Positions 32,565-45,339 of a stretch of 64,000 nt of DNA are shown in pieces. The notes beneath the pieces were generated by a model. The model was given only the letters and a program-made list of their open reading frames with translations, had not been told where the DNA came from and ran no database searches. Within the stretch, counting starts at the first letter, position 1. The number at the start of each line of letters is the position of its first letter. Made by a program: the position numbers and the translations under genes. Source of the DNA: Nemophila menziesii (Eukaryota > Streptophyta > Magnoliopsida > Boraginales > Hydrophyllaceae); assembly GCA_029959085.1 (NCBI GenBank), contig JARWIR010000001.1, forward strand, positions 69,812,899 through 69,876,898, written 5' to 3'.

Positions 32565-34128
32565 TGGTAGGGGCAAAGGTGTAATAAAATAATGATAAAT
32601 AACGATAATAATAAGGAACACATACCCTATGCTACCACGAGAAACTCACTACAAGTGCACATATTGCTTGCAAGTTATAGTCAGCAAGTAAGATTCATTC
32701 TAGGGGTTTATCGGTTAGCTCAGACTCGTGTTTAAATGATAAGAGTAGAAGAGATTAATTGTTTAAATAGAAAGACAAATAAAGAGATAAATATTATTGG
32801 GTTTTCGAGATAAGGAATAATTAAACTAATGCATATAAATTTGAATTAAGAGAATGAAGATGAGAATATAGCTTAGGTCTACTAGTATGCACCTATCCTC
32901 CTAAATCTGTATCCTAGTTATAAGGGAATTTAAGCTTTAAGCAAGTATAAATATTCAGGATTCTATAATCATCTTAACTCCCGTCAGGGTAAATTTAGGG
33001 GGAAACCTCAACAATACCAGGGGACTTGGGTAAGGGGACCCTTCACAATGATCGTTTGTTAAATTAAAGTTTAATGACTATATAGTTAGGCAAGCCCTCC
33101 AGGATCATTACCGCACACTAGAAGATTATGTGGTGTTGTCAACAATTAAATTCCCCGTCAGGGAGACAATCCAACTACTAATGGGGTAACCATATACTCG
33201 TGCACTATTAAGGACTACGAACATTAAATCAAAGCACATAATACATATATATTAATAAGAAGCTCAATCAATTAACTGTCACATTCCCAAATAACATATA
33301 AATAGGTAGAAATAGAATTCAAGTATTATACATAATGCAAACCCAAGTTATGAGAAAATTAGTTCATGCTAGAAGAATTAAAACTAAAGATAAGTAACAT
33401 ACTGTTAACTTGCTTCTTTCGTTGATAAAACTTGATACTTATGATGTAAATACAAGAAAGGACATGTTTACAAAGGTAGGTAGTCATATTTATAAGTGTA
33501 TGGTCTAAATCTAGAGTGTTCCCCTAGTTATAGAGTCTAAATTCAACTCTAACTCGTTTTCCTTAATTGTAGGACACGATAACCTTTGGAGTTTGTAAAA
33601 TTTATAACTGCTCAGTTACAACTCGGAATCAAGTTATCACATCGAAACGACCGTAATTCAAAGACCTTTCCAAATCTAAAATGGATCCTTCAAATTTCTT
33701 GTCGATTTTGCGCAGCATTAAGAATACTACACGTCTTTATAGCTGGACAACAACTTTTGGCAGCTTTTACACTTTCCTAAATCAACTTTCTTTACTTTTA
33801 ACTCTTGATTTCGCCTTTGATCTTATTTTCTTAACTCATTGGAATTGGTTTGGAATCTAATATATTCATTAGACCTAAGAGCTTCTAATTTAACACACAA
33901 ATTACACAAAAAACACAAAAAACACAAAAAACACAAAAAACACAAAAAACACAAAAAACACAAAAAACACAAAAAACACAAAAAACACTCTAAAAGTAAT
34001 AATCCTCCAATCAAGGCATGAATTAAGAAATTAACGATTAATAGGGAAAAATCCCTCAACTAAGATCATAACACACCTAAAATGATTTCTCTAAACTAGA
34101 TTAATTAATCACAAATATGGAGACATCA
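32565..34128 (-). repeat. Solo LTR of the TGATGTCTCC family
   Basis: Minus-oriented LTR of 1564 bp that begins TGATGTCTCCATATTTGTG and ends CCTACCA. A perfect 5-bp target duplication, ACGGA, flanks it (32560-32564 and 34129-34133). No internal element sequence adjoins, so it is a solo LTR left by recombination between the two LTRs of one insertion. It contains a short minisatellite at about 33900-33990. Confidence 0.88.
33897..33990. repeat. Minisatellite (9-bp unit) in the solo LTR
   Basis: About ten copies of ACACAAAAA in direct array. The plus-strand KHKKHKK and minus-strand FLCFLC open frames over it are by-products of the repeat. Confidence 0.9.
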
Positions 34129-34133
34129 ACGGA

Positions 34134-35720
34134 GATCGGGCTTCCCACTTACAAAACTTTGGTTTATGCTTATTGAAGTTTTTAACGAGCTTACCGGAAT
34201 AGACCAGTCACCTCAGCCTCTCCCTAATTGAGCAGGTTTTCTTTTCATTGGAAATAATTATGTTGCATCTTTTCTAATGGGTAAAATCCTCAAGGCTTGT
34301 TGGATTTTCCACGTATCTCTTTTATTCAGCCTTATTTGATTTTGTATTAGACATGGTTTTAAGGGTTTATTTATGTGCTTGGTATTCTTCTTTTACTGCT
34401 GTTGTGTATAGAAATACGTTTGACCTTGAAGGTTTCTTGATTGAAGCTGTATTTCTGCCTGACTTCAACTATTGGGTGTTTGTCATCTTCTCCTTGTAAT
34501 CTTATTCTAGGTTGTTGGTCCATAACTGTTTATTACATTTCTCTTCGTGTAGTGAAAAATTAGTTGATCTTCTCTCTTACAAGCCTACTCAAAGCTTCAA
34601 TGCTACAATTGTCAATTCCTTGACCATGTTAGTGTTACCCTTTATAGAAGGCAACTTATTGAAATCCGACTCTTTCCTCTTCTGACGAAATTGCCTATTA
34701 GAAGACCAACGTCCCACCGACTCTTTGGAGCATTTGTCGGACACTTTAGTGGCATTTGTTAACTTGTTATTTCAAGACTGTGTTACTGGTTGGGAAGCTT
34801 TTATGGCACTTTCTGGCTTCGGTTGTAGTTGTAGTTGTTTTCAACTAGTTCATGGTTCTTCTTTTTAGACCATTGTTTGTACCTACACCTTTTTTAATAT
34901 TAGCAGTTACTTTGTCGACCAAAAAAATATTGGGTCGTGATAACTATTTAGGGCTAATGACTAATACCTCCCCTGAACTTTGTCCTGGAAAGATGAAATC
35001 TCCCTTGAACAAAAAAAATATGCAAATCCCCTTGGACTATTCTCAAGAGGCCTAGTCGCCCCATGTCATAAAAAATGTTAAAACTACCGACAATTTTTTT
35101 TGTTATATCCCCGCCTGCCTTTTAACCCTTTTAGCCCTTTTAAACCCTAAACTAATTACCCAGTCAACATTTCATTACCTTAAATTCATCTGTAGAAAAG
35201 TGAAACCCATCTTATTCTCTAAGCATACATAAATGTACCATTTTTGTGTAATCCACGGTTTAGAGGTGAAGCTTTATTACTTTATTGAACTGCTAAATAC
35301 TTTGTAAGTTATTGATTCTTGTTTATTGATGTAAATAAAACTTTTTTTGTGTGTAATTAGTTATTTAATTGGATAAAGTTATTGTCGTCTCCCAAGGTGT
35401 GAAAATTACTGAAGATAAAACACACACCTCGAGAGAGCGAATACTTTTAGCAAGTGTATGGATAATTGACAATTAATAAAGATAAGTATAGAAGTTATCA
35501 TCTCCACATGGAATTACGCCATTAACTTCAAACCCGTGTTCTTATAAAGTGTAGAGGATTTGGATGACTAGCTAAAATAAAATTAAAAGAAATAGATTAT
35601 AGCTTGGTTCTTTGATTATAGAACAAAGATGCAAATAATAAATTTTAACTAAGAAAACAAATAAATATGATTACAAAGAGTAGATGAGAGATTATCTCGA
35701 GTTTGATAGTATTCCAAAAT
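34134..35720. other. Non-coding / old repeat debris
   Basis: Near 34880-34930 a T-rich stretch ends in GTCGACCAAAAAAA, like the tail of a LINE. At 34965-35060 CTCCCCTGAACTTTGTC resembles the ends of Mutator-like elements, but I find no partner end. From about 35390, GTGTGAAAATTACTG and CTTTTAGCAAGTGTATGG resemble the U5 end of another minus-oriented LTR, which was split by the solo LTR at 35726. Confidence 0.35.
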
Positions 35721-35725
35721 CCTAC

Positions 35726-37212
35726 TGGTGGTGCCTAGGGTGTGATAAAATAAGATATAAATAAAGTGCAAAAACACCCTAAAACTACACGGTTCTGCAA
35801 GTATACAGATCGTATGCAAGTTTTAGATAAAGATTCGTTCCGCAGAGACTACAGAGGTTAGGAGAATCTTATGCAAATACCAAGTGCAAATAAATTAAAG
35901 GTAGAACAACTAAACGCAAATAAAAGTAAAGACAAATAGATTTTTGTTGATTTTCTAATTAACTAAATTAAACTAAGAATTTAAAAGTCAGAAAAATAAA
36001 TATGAAAGAGAAGTAATATGAGAATATAGCTTAAGTTATTAGCATGTAACCCCACTAGTTTTGCCGTTCTAAACATGTAAGGGTGAATTATGTAGTATTT
36101 CCCTAATCGGTCCCAATATGCTATCGGTAGTTTAAAATAGGATTTACCTATGTCAATAAGGCTTCCTAAGCAAACTTTTCCTGTAATTGGTAAATAGTCA
36201 CAAGAACTAAACCATAGTGATTATCTAGCTAGGTTGGGTTGTCAGATCATACCTAAAACTAGACGTTATGTGCTAAACATGCAATTGAACACCGTTGTCA
36301 ATGGTATCCTAATTACTAGATGGTAATTCTAATGGCGTCCGTCCACAAGAACACAGAATATAAATCCAAACACATAAACAGAGAATAAAAACTATAATTC
36401 TATTTAAAACATTAAATTCCCAAATTAGATAGATGTCAATCAAAACTAGGGTTCATACAGTAATGCTAATACTTAAGCTAGAGAAAATTAGTTCATAAAA
36501 GAAAAGAAAGAAATTACAAATCTAAAGGTAGAAGAAGACATTGTTGATGACAGCTCCTTCCAGACTTCTCTCTTGTGTTATAAGCTTCCTCTTGGTTTAA
36601 GGTTTTACCAAGGATGATTTTAGAGTGTTAAGAGGCTGTATTTATAGTGTATAGGTTGACCTAATTCGTTTCTTTAGAGATAAGCTAAGTAATGGACTTC
36701 TAGCCCAACTCAAATTCGTAAGGAAATAAAGATAAACACTGCTGCGCTGTATTGAGTGTATCTTCTTCGTTATTGGTCGGATTGAGCTCCATAAGATACC
36801 AAAAGAATCGCAACAGAATTATCTAGATCCTACAGAAGGAAATCACCAAATTCGGCCTATTTCTTAGGTAAAAACGCATATATTTGGACGTGTATGCATA
36901 ATCCCAGATTTAGGCAGCTTTTCCTTTTCCATCTTTTTAGCCTTTGTTTCCTTATCTCCAATTTCCATGCAAATCTCCTTCCATAAGTTGTAGTCTTTGA
37001 CTTGGACTCTAATTAATCTCCATAATTATCTTTAAAGCTTCACACTAAATAAACAATTAAACCCAATATGCTCTAAAAATAATAATTCTACAAATCAAGA
37101 CCCAAAATAGGAAAGTGCACTAAAATAAGCTAAAATCAACCTATAAACTAATAAATAAGCCTAAAATGATGTCTCATGAGTATATTTTACTATCACAAAT
37201 GAGGAGACATCA
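35726..37212 (-). repeat. Solo LTR of the TGATGTCTCC family
   Basis: 1487-bp LTR in minus orientation; the ends read TGATGTCTCCTCATTTGTGA and CCTAGGCACCACCA. A perfect 5-bp target duplication, CCTAC, sits at 35721-35725 and 37213-37217. It is very similar to the LTRs of the nested element at 49361 and has the same length within one base, so it came from that subfamily. No internal sequence remains. Confidence 0.92.
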
Positions 37213-37334
37213 CCTACATTCCTACTTAGTCAATAATTTTAGTTATAAGAGTGAATTGGGTCGTTATAACTAATCAGGATTCTAATTTTCTTCTAACTCC
37301 CATTAGGTTGCTTAGAAGGATACCTGTCAGTCAT

Positions 37335-37650
37335 GTGAGTGTGATAAATAATTGTCAAAAATAATAGGACTTTAACCACCTGCAAGTGTATATGGTTTGT
37401 TAACAAGTAATAGAAAATGTTAAGAAAATGGTTTTCGTTCTCAGGGATTAGCAAAGTTACATACTCGTGCTTACGAAAATAGAGGTTTAGTCATGAATAC
37501 AAGTAAATAAAAGATAAATGTTTGTTTGGTTTTTTGAAGATTAAATTAATTGCAGTAATTAAAAAAGACTAAATTAAGAACTAATAAGGAGAGATTAATT
37601 AACTAGAATTAAATGAAAACTAATTAAGAAAAGATGAGTAATATGAGAGA
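37335..37650 (-). repeat. Truncated LTR of old element A
   Basis: GAGTGTGATAAATAATTGTC, then CTGCAAGTGTATATGG and TTTTCGTTCTCAGGGATTAG, follow the order of the U5 half of the TGATGTCTCC family LTRs. The U3 half is missing: the sequence passes at about 37650 into 3' UTR-like internal sequence. It is probably what is left of the 3' LTR of element A. Confidence 0.45.
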
Positions 37651-37719
37651 GTAGTGCTTGATCCTTGATGGTAATAGACGAAGAGACGAAGAAGATAATA
37701 ATAATAAATGAACCTAAAG

Positions 37720-39050
37720 AAACTACCCAAAAAGTTTCATATAGTAATGTCCAAGAATTAATACACGCCTACATATAATATACAAACAATCAACAAATCC
37801 TAAATCCAGGATTAGATTGATTTCGCAAAATTCAAGAAGGAGCAGTTTTCACTTAATTTGATTTGGCGGCTATAGATTGTTCATTGGTCCTCCCTAGCAC
37901 CTAATGGTCCACCTAGCTATTCCCTAATTGTATGAACTCTAACTCAACCATGTATTTAAGAATCCTAAGGTCTTTCTGGTTATAAGTAAGCTTAGGGACG
38001 GTGTGGTATGTATATTTGGGAAATGCGAAGTGAGCTTTTGGCTCTCTCCCCACTAACCATCAACACATTGACATAGAGCTTGAGTTTATAATCAAATATG
38101 TTCTCACTCAACCCAATTCGATGTTCTTGATTAGCATCCCAACCCAATAAAATTTCACGATGACTTCCCAAACATTCCACTTTGCCGGTTACTTTGTTTT
38201 CATTTCTTTTTAGATTTATTCACTTTTTTATAAGATACCCATGACACTCGTTTTGATGTGAGTTGTCATGTCTCTTACTTTCTCTTTATTTTCAAAACTT
38301 TTTTCTATCTCTTTTTTTTCCAAGACCTAGGTAAAGGTTACAATTAATACATTATTAAAATTGCGCAAAATATAAGCGTGCATAGAATTTCCACCCAATG
38401 TAACTTCCGAGTGATGAAACCCGCCACCCCAAACTCAAGCTCTAGAAACGACAAGTCTCCGGGTTGTGATTTTAGTGCCGATCATATAGAATGTCTTATA
38501 AACTATGGAAATATGGCTTATATCGTGGCGACAAAAGAAGGCTACATGACAGAAAAGGGGTAATACGGATAAATAATTCAATTATAATCGGGTTAGAAAG
38601 CTAAAGGTTTTAAGTGGTTATAAAATAACTACCTTAATCATTTTCTTAACTACTAAGCCTTGCTTATGTTTTCACTTTTAGTTCTTGGACTAGGAGGGTT
38701 ATCAACTAGATCAGGCCTCACATTCTACACACTGCTCAAGGCTCCACAAGATTCAACTTTTCTTCCATGCATTGCTCATTAATCCTTTCCTTACTTTACG
38801 TAGTGTTTTCATGTACGTTATACAAAATGCATTGTGATATCATTCAAGTCCACACTATTTACTATCATTAACTTGCTAGAATTCATGCTTATCAGATACA
38901 TCCACTACATCCTAATCATCCGTATACCAATATTTTTTATAAATGTTATGGTTTTATAAAGCAAGTAAAAGAACTAAAACGGGGATGAGGACAACGAGTA
39001 CCCCACCCCCAACTCAAATCTGAGTCGTGTCCCCACGACTCAAAAAGACT
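37720..39050 (-). other. 3' untranslated region of element A
   Basis: Minus-oriented sequence shares ordered blocks with the 3' regions of the outer element (42640-44080) and the nested element (54600-56060). Blocks include TAGGGACGGTGTGGTATG, TTTGGCTCTCTCCCCACTA, CCACCCCAAACTCAAGCTCT, and the hairpin at 39022-39041 next to CCCCCAACTCAAA. No coding sequence is seen. Confidence 0.65.
39022..39041 (-). other. Conserved 3' UTR hairpin, element A
   Basis: Minus strand GAGTCGTGGGGACACGACTC is a perfect 8-bp stem closed by a GGGA (GNRA-type) loop. The same hairpin is found in the nested element and, with one wobble pair, in the outer element. Confidence 0.75.
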
Positions 39051-39469
39051 CCAAAAGAAATAATTTTACTAATACACACCAAGTCGCTAAAAAATAGAAA
39101 CCAATTAAGGAGAGGGTTCAGAATTTACACGACTGTATCACATCTTCTCGAACTCACGATCAGAAGGGGTTTCATGGTTTTCCCCGATTTTCAACTTGAT
39201 TCTATGAATTTCTTGCACTTGACTCAGCCAGTATATGACACTGTAGTGATTCTTACTTATAAATTTGTAGTCCTCATTATCAGTGACACAAGCCATGTTG
39301 GAGTTTTGGGTTCAAAACTATTCATTCCTTTATTGCGGTGTTGAGGAGGAACATTGATATTTAGAAATTGGATCTTTCCTCTTTGCTTTGGTTGGAACTT
39401 TCTTTCTCATTTTATACATGTGTTGTTGTGTTGCTACCTTGGATCTCAATAGATTCATCGATGAGGATT

Positions 39470-39600
39470 TATTGCTCTATTTTTTCCCCAGGTAACTTTT
39501 TGTTCATCCCAATGATTGTCTCTTCCTCTTGAAATCCAATGCATATGTTCTTCTCATCATCTTTACTAACACAGCACTCATGATGCACCAAGTATGAATA
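39470..39600 (-). pseudogene. Remnant of second ORF in element A
   Basis: Minus-strand frames give FKRKRQSLG and, after a frameshift, MNKKLPG. These match YKRKCSILGKNKKLPG at the start of the second ORF of the nested element (54069). It shows element A carried the same short second ORF. Confidence 0.5.
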
Positions 39601-39984
39601 AGATTAATAAAAATGGTTGGTGTTTCTTGAGATTGTTATGTATAGAAGGCTTTTTTATGGTGTTTGGATGGTGGTTTATGAAGAACAAGGGAAAGAATTT
39701 AACTTACTTGTGGTGGAAGAAATCTTGAAAACTTGATGATCTTTTGTGTTTTGTGGTGTTATGGAATGTGTTTGATGAAGTTAACATGTTTATGATGGAT
39801 GAATGGAAGATTTTATGGTGTTTTGGTGCATTGTGGAAGGTTAGATCAAGATTTCTTGGTGTTTTAATGGAGTTTCAAACTGATATATTCGTCTTGGTGA
39901 AGTTGAAGAAGGGTAGGATTAGGGTTCCAAGAGTTTAGACACCCTAAGGTCTCACTTTCACTTTTGCAGCCACCATCGCACAAG

Positions 39985-40410
39985 TATGCCGGGCTTCAGA
40001 CCGGCTTCCCGGACCCGTAATGCTTGTTTCCCACACCGTGACACGGTTGGGCGTGAGTGTCAACACAGTTCGTGCACTGGCATGCCGCCCAAAGGGTCGG
40101 CTAGTCAGTCGAATCTTCTCATGTTTCTGTCTTCATACCGTGATCTATATCGTTGCTACTCTTTCTCCTTCACTAGCATGCCTCCTAGAGGGACAGCTAG
40201 CCAATCAGACTCTCTTAACTTTCTGACTGAATACCATTGCAACCCTTTGGTGCAAGAGATGATACAATTCAGGAATGGTATGCAGTTCAGAGGGTCGGCT
40301 TTCCAGTCAGTGCTTCGAAAAACTTCTGACCTTAGACTGTGGTGTAACCGCTGTGACTCTTTGGAGGGTAGTGGTATGCCGGTCGTGGGACCGGTTTGCC
40401 TCCTAGAGCC
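39985..40410 (-). repeat. GC-rich tandem repeats of element A
   Basis: Five diverged units of about 100 bp, each with a GGCATGCCGCCCAAAGGG / GGTATGCCGGTCGTGGGA type core and a TCGGCTNNNCAGTCAG end. They lie between the integrase end and the second ORF remnant, the same place as the repeats of the outer and nested elements. The apparent 145-codon plus frame over them is accidental. Confidence 0.7.
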
Positions 40411-40609
40411 GTTGCAGTTATGAACTTCTTCTTCAAGTCACCACAAACTCATGTAGTTACCACCTACACAACAAAATACTAAACCTTCTCCCCTATTAGT
40501 TGTAATAAACACTAAGACGCAAATTTAAAAATACTAAACTTAATAATATACACTACAAAAGTAATAAACTATTATAAAAATGGGTTTTTACCTAAAACTG
40601 GATTTTGTT

Positions 40610-41081
40610 TAACGTTTCTAATCTCGACTGGTTACCTCAGAAATCACTCGGCTTCGACGAGGAGCATGACCTCCCCTTTATCAAATCCCCCACTTCCATG
40701 ATATATCTTCAACCGCTGACCATTCACCATGATAGTGCGGTGCTCGGCTAGATGTTCTACTTTAGTGGCTCCATGAGGTGTGAACTTGGTAACAATGAAT
40801 GGGCATGACCACTTAGATCTCAACTTTTGTGGATAGTTGTTGAACTTGGAATTTTATTTTGAGGACCTTTTGTCCCACTTTAAACCATTTCTCGCACAAT
40901 CGTTTGTCATGCCATTTCTTAGTTTTCTCCTTGTAAAGTTTTGCATTCTCATAACCATCAAAATGAAATTCATCAAACTCATTAAGTTGCATCATTCTTT
41001 TCCCACTGGCTAGTTTTTTATCCAAGTTGAATGTTTGTATTTCCCAGTAAGCTCATAACTCGAGCTCAAGGGGTAAGTGAC
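40610..41081 (-). pseudogene. Integrase C-terminus of element A (left part)
   Basis: Minus-strand reading from 41081 gives a typical Athila-like integrase tail: AYWEIQTFNLDKKLASGKRM, LNEFDEFHFDGYENAKLYK and KKWHDKRLCEKWFKVGQKVL, then a frameshifted end near 40680-40800. A stop lies just before AYWEI. The reading frame continues on the other side of the outer element at 58989, in register once one copy of the GTGAC duplication is removed. That proves the outer element landed inside this integrase gene. Confidence 0.85.
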
Positions 41082-42611
41082 TGGTGTCGCCTAGGGTGTG
41101 ATAAAAATAAGATAAATTAAAGTCTAGAAAACTACGCACTCTCACCCTAGACAGGCACAGTACTGCAAGTATTACATGACGTATGCAAGTTTTAGTTGAT
41201 AAGTTGAGTTCGTTCTCAGGGACTTAAGTGTGTTAATCACGTGGGTAGGAATAACGAGTAAAAAGTAAATAATTAAAGCCAGAAATTAAAAGCAATAGAA
41301 TTTCGAAATTAAGAACTAAACTAAGAAAATAAAGACAATAAAATAAAATACGAAGAATATGAGATGAGAAATATATCTTAGGTTTTGCTAGTATGCACTA
41401 ATCCTTCTAATTCTTTCTATTAGATCTAGTTTATAAGGGAGAATATTAGCTCTTGTATACTTAGTCAGGATTCTAAATTCCCATTCCTTAGACCTTGAGA
41501 GCGACTAAGGGGGCTATGGCACAACCAAGAAGCTGTTTCAAATAGGGTTATCAAACGCTATTAAGGCCCTAAGCAAACAATTCATTCAATTGGTGATATG
41601 GTGATTAAATTATACCCTAATGACTATCTAGTTAGAATCAGTTTTGTCAGGACTAATATCGACACTAGGCGTTATGTGGTGTTTCAATAATTAGACACCC
41701 AGTTAAGGTGACCATCTAACTACTATTAAGATAATCCTAAAGTGATCAGTCCTAGGACAGACAATAAATTAAAACACATAAACAAATATAAAGATAAGAA
41801 GCTAATATCAGATTAAAACATGTAATTCCCAAAGAAACTTAGATAGAAGAATTATAATTCATAGATTATACATGATGCAAAACCCAAGCTATGGGGAGTT
41901 TAGTTCATACCTGATGGAAATAAACTAAAAGAAATTACAAAAGACATCATCTTGCTCTCTACAATAAACTGGAAGAATAAAACCTTAAGAACTAATTACT
42001 ATGAGGCAAGGATGATTTTACAAGTGATATAAGAGTGTATTTAAAGGTGAGTAGAAGACCTAATTCGTTTTCTTGAGGGAGAGGTTAAGTAATGGACTCC
42101 AAGCCCAACTCAAATTCGTATGGAATTAAAGATAAATTTTGCTGAACTGTTTTGAGCATATCTTCTTCGTTATTGGTCGGTTTTTGCTCCACAATATACC
42201 AAAGGAATCCTCAGCGAATTATCTACGTCCCTATTAAAGGAATCTTCCAAAATCAGCTTCCTTTTGGAGTTATCACCACTTCTTTAGGCGTAGCTGCAGA
42301 AATTCAGATTTAGGCAACTTTTCCTTTTCCATATTTTTAGCTTTTGTTTCCTTATCTCCAATTACCATGCTAATCTCTTTACATATCTTTTAGTCTTTGG
42401 CTTGGACTCTAATTAATCTCCATAATTATCTTTAAAGTTTCACACTAAATAAACAATTAAATCCAATATGCTCTAAAATTATTATTTTCCTAAATCAAGA
42501 CTCAAAATAGGAAAGTGCACTATTTCTCAAGAAAATCGACTCTTATGACTTCTAAATCACTAAAAATGATGTCTCATCCTATATAAATCTATCACAAATG
42601 AGGAGACATCA
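41082..42611 (-). repeat. 3' LTR of the outer element
   Basis: 1530 bp, minus orientation, TGATGTCTCC to GGCGACACCA. It matches the split 5' LTR (49262-49360 with 57553-58983) across its whole length, apart from about 45 differences counted by eye. Confidence 0.92.
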
Positions 42612-42647
42612 AGACCCCCAACTCAAAGTTGTATCGTCCCGATACAA
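42612..42647 (-). other. Polypurine tract and terminal hairpin of the outer element
   Basis: In sense, TTGTATCG-GGA-CGATACAA (42647-42629) forms an 8-bp stem with a three-base loop. It is followed by CTTTGAGTTGGGGGTCT up to the 3' LTR. The G-rich run next to the LTR is where plus-strand priming would occur. Confidence 0.7.
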
Positions 42648-44050
42648 TAAAGATAAAAACAAAGGGAAGTCTATAAATACACACTTATGAAATTTTTAAC
42701 ACAATGGGAAGAACATAGCAGAATATATAGAATAATCCTAAAGCAACAACTCAGAAAATTTCATGCAATAGTGTTCATAAACTACATACCTGTACACTTC
42801 TCATATCCACAATCAACACGGCTTGAATTCAAGATCAGATTAGTTTCGCAATGTAAGAAGGATTGGGACTTTACTCAGTTCCCCAGGAAAGCTATAGATT
42901 GTTCATCAAACCTCACTATTATTCAAAGATCCACTCAACTACTCTCTAATGGCTCAATCACTTCTCAATTACATAACAAAGAATCAAAAGTTCTTTAAGG
43001 TTGTAATTTAGGCTTAGGGACGGTATGATAGTATATTTGGATAATTTAGAGTGAGATTTTGGCTCTCTCCTCACTAGCCATCAACGAATCGCCCTAGAGC
43101 TTGAGTTACTCTCATAAAACATTTCTCACTCAACCCAATGAATTCCTTGATGCAAAATTTAGCATCCCCAATAACCCAATTAAAGCATACGATGTTCACA
43201 TAAAAATCCACTTTGCCGGTCCGAATATATATATTTTCTTTTCTTTTCAAATCAATTTTTTTCTATATATATATTTTTTCTTTTAATGCCCTTGTTGGCA
43301 AATTTAGCTCGTAGCTTCTTTTTCATTCACTATTACCCCGGTAAAGGGTTACAATAAAAATCTGTGAATCATCGTTAATATAAAGCATAAAGCACAATTA
43401 ATAAGCTCAAAAATCCCATCCCAATAACAATTCCCATAATGGTGGACCCACCACCCCAAACTCAAGCTCTAAAACAATTGTCTATGCATCGCGATTCGAG
43501 TGCGGGTCATATGGAAAAGTCCTTTAATCTAAAGGGATATGGCTTATAATGTGTTTCAATAAAAAGCTTTAGAAAGGCTAGAAGAGGCTGAGAAGGATAT
43601 AACATATAAAATTAAAATCACAAGGTGAGAAGGTATAAAAAGGCTTCAAAGGCTTCAAATATGAAAGAACCGCCTTAATCACTTTCTACACTATGTAATT
43701 TCTTTATTTTCTTACCTTTAGCATTTTCATCAAATGGGTTTGTCCACTAGCTTGGATCTCATGGCCTACACACTTCTCAAGGTTCCCTGAGATCGAACAT
43801 ACTTTCTATCGCATTGCTCACTAATCTTTTCTTTACTACCAACGTGTGTTTTCCTGCAAATACTCGAAGCATACAAATAAAATAGCTCATAAACATATTA
43901 CTTACTATAATCAATTCACTGAGCTTATGCTTTCAAGCTATTAAACACACTCTACATCTAATTCCCATGTATCAAAAATTTTAATTTCTACCTAAAAACA
44001 GAAAAATGGAGATGAGAGACAACGAATCCCCACATCCCCAACTCAAAAAT

Positions 44051-44070
44051 GAGCCGTGTCCCCACGACTC
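44051..44070 (-). other. Conserved 3' UTR hairpin, outer element
   Basis: Sense GAGTCGTGGGGACACGGCTC: same loop and stem as in the nested element and element A, but one A-U pair is changed to G-U, so pairing is kept. It lies about 75 bases after the stop of the second ORF and is followed by a TTTTGAGTTGGGG motif. Confidence 0.72.
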
Positions 44071-44144
44071 GAAAAAAAATTAAAATTAGCAGATAAACAT
44101 ATTTACATAAATGGTAAGGAAGAAAGAGAACATACTCTCGAGGC

Positions 44145-45339
44145 TTATTGCCTCGCATCATTGACATCCAAGGTTGGATTTGCTGGACCTTTCGTTAATT
44201 GCTCAAGGAGTTTCATGATGTGCACTTGATTAGCATTGATTTGTGCCACATCATTGAGTAAGGAAGTTTGAGCTGCTTCGAATTTGTTTAAACGCTCCTC
44301 CATCTTCTCTTGCCAATTTTTCTCCTTTTCTTCTTTCGAGACTTGCGTAGAACCCGCTCTTCGAAAAACATCCTTGATCCAAGCATTATCAATATAACTT
44401 GTCTGAAACTCGAGTTTTTCTTCTTCACCCAATGTAACATTCGCTTTTCGCACAAGACACGTGATCATAGTAGGAAATTTAACATTATAAACCGATTTAG
44501 GAGAGACCGAAAATCGCATCACCTCCTCATAGATCAACTGTGCCACATCTACTTCTTCTCCTCTCAAAATACAGTCCAAAAGTAGAGCATTCTTCATAGC
44601 CACATCCAAAGTTCGTGTGTTTCCAAAGACATTAGCAATAAGGAAATTGTGCCAAATTCTCGCATCCGATTGAAGATACTTGTAAGGCCAAGGTGCCTTC
44701 AATTCTCCCTTATGTGATTGCACTTTCTCCCTGTCTAATACATGCTCAAAAATTAGTTCCTCATCAAATATTTTTCGTTTAGCAACCGCTTCATCAAACT
44801 TGTAATAACTTTTCTTAAACTTGAAGTGGTTTCTAATCTCCTCAACTGTGAAAGGAACTAACTTTCCTCTAATCGGAACACAACCTTTACTATCTCGGCT
44901 AAAGAGGCCTAAATAGAATTCCAAAACTAACTCATGACATAATTCAGAACGTCCTACCATGAACGTAGACCAACCCAATTTCGCACCAAGCTCTAAGAAT
45001 CTTTTGTATTCTCCTGTACCAACTTCTTCCTTGAATACTTTCTCATAAGCAAAAGGTAGTTCTTTTAACTGTTTCTCTGCAGAAGCTTTCAGGGCCCTTG
45101 AAGCTTCCTCTTTCTCCTTGGGTGTAGGACCTTGTGGAAGTTGTGTTTTCTCCTTTGCATAAAAGTAAAGCTTTTTACCATTACGATCACACAAAAGTTA
45201 TACCTCCATCTTCAATATCGTTTTTACCCTTTGATTTAGAACTAGAACCTTTGTTATTTGATTTCCTCTTGATTAAATCCAATACCTTTCTTTTCTTCAC
45301 CTCCCTCTTGTTAGCTAATATTTTTGTTCTATTAGTCAT
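44145..45339 (-). pseudogene. Second ORF of the outer element (putative plant transposon protein domain)
   Basis: The likely ATG is at 45339 (MTNRTKILANKREVKKRK, lysine-rich). A frameshift or stop near 45195 separates it from the 349-codon frame 45194-44145. That frame shows the domain often found after pol in Athila-like elements: GWSTFMVGRSELCHELVLEF, RGKLVPFTVEEIRNHFKFK and IWHNFLIANVFGNT, then LLLDCILRGEEVDVAQLIYE, followed by a charged C-terminal coiled coil. Elements with an ORF at this place are sometimes called env-like, but I see no signal peptide or membrane segment. Its function is unknown. The motif CTTTGAGTTGGGGGTT stands ten bases before the ATG. Confidence 0.72.

Noticed and set aside
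33897..33990. CRISPR array
   Set aside because: Short contiguous repeats without spacers in plant nuclear DNA; it is a minisatellite.
33823..34059. Cys/Phe/Leu-rich or Lys/His-rich small proteins
   Set aside because: The frames on both strands are produced by a 9-bp minisatellite.
34962..35150. Second Mutator-like element
   Set aside because: CTCCCCTGAACTTTG resembles a terminal repeat, but I found no inverted partner and no 9-bp duplication.
39986..40423. 145-residue plus-strand protein
   Set aside because: It covers GC-rich tandem repeats of a minus-strand element; the periodic sequence gives open frames by chance.
44145..45339. Envelope glycoprotein
   Set aside because: ORFs in this position are sometimes called env-like, but no signal peptide, glycosylation-rich ectodomain or membrane anchor can be seen; it fits the putative plant transposon protein domain better.
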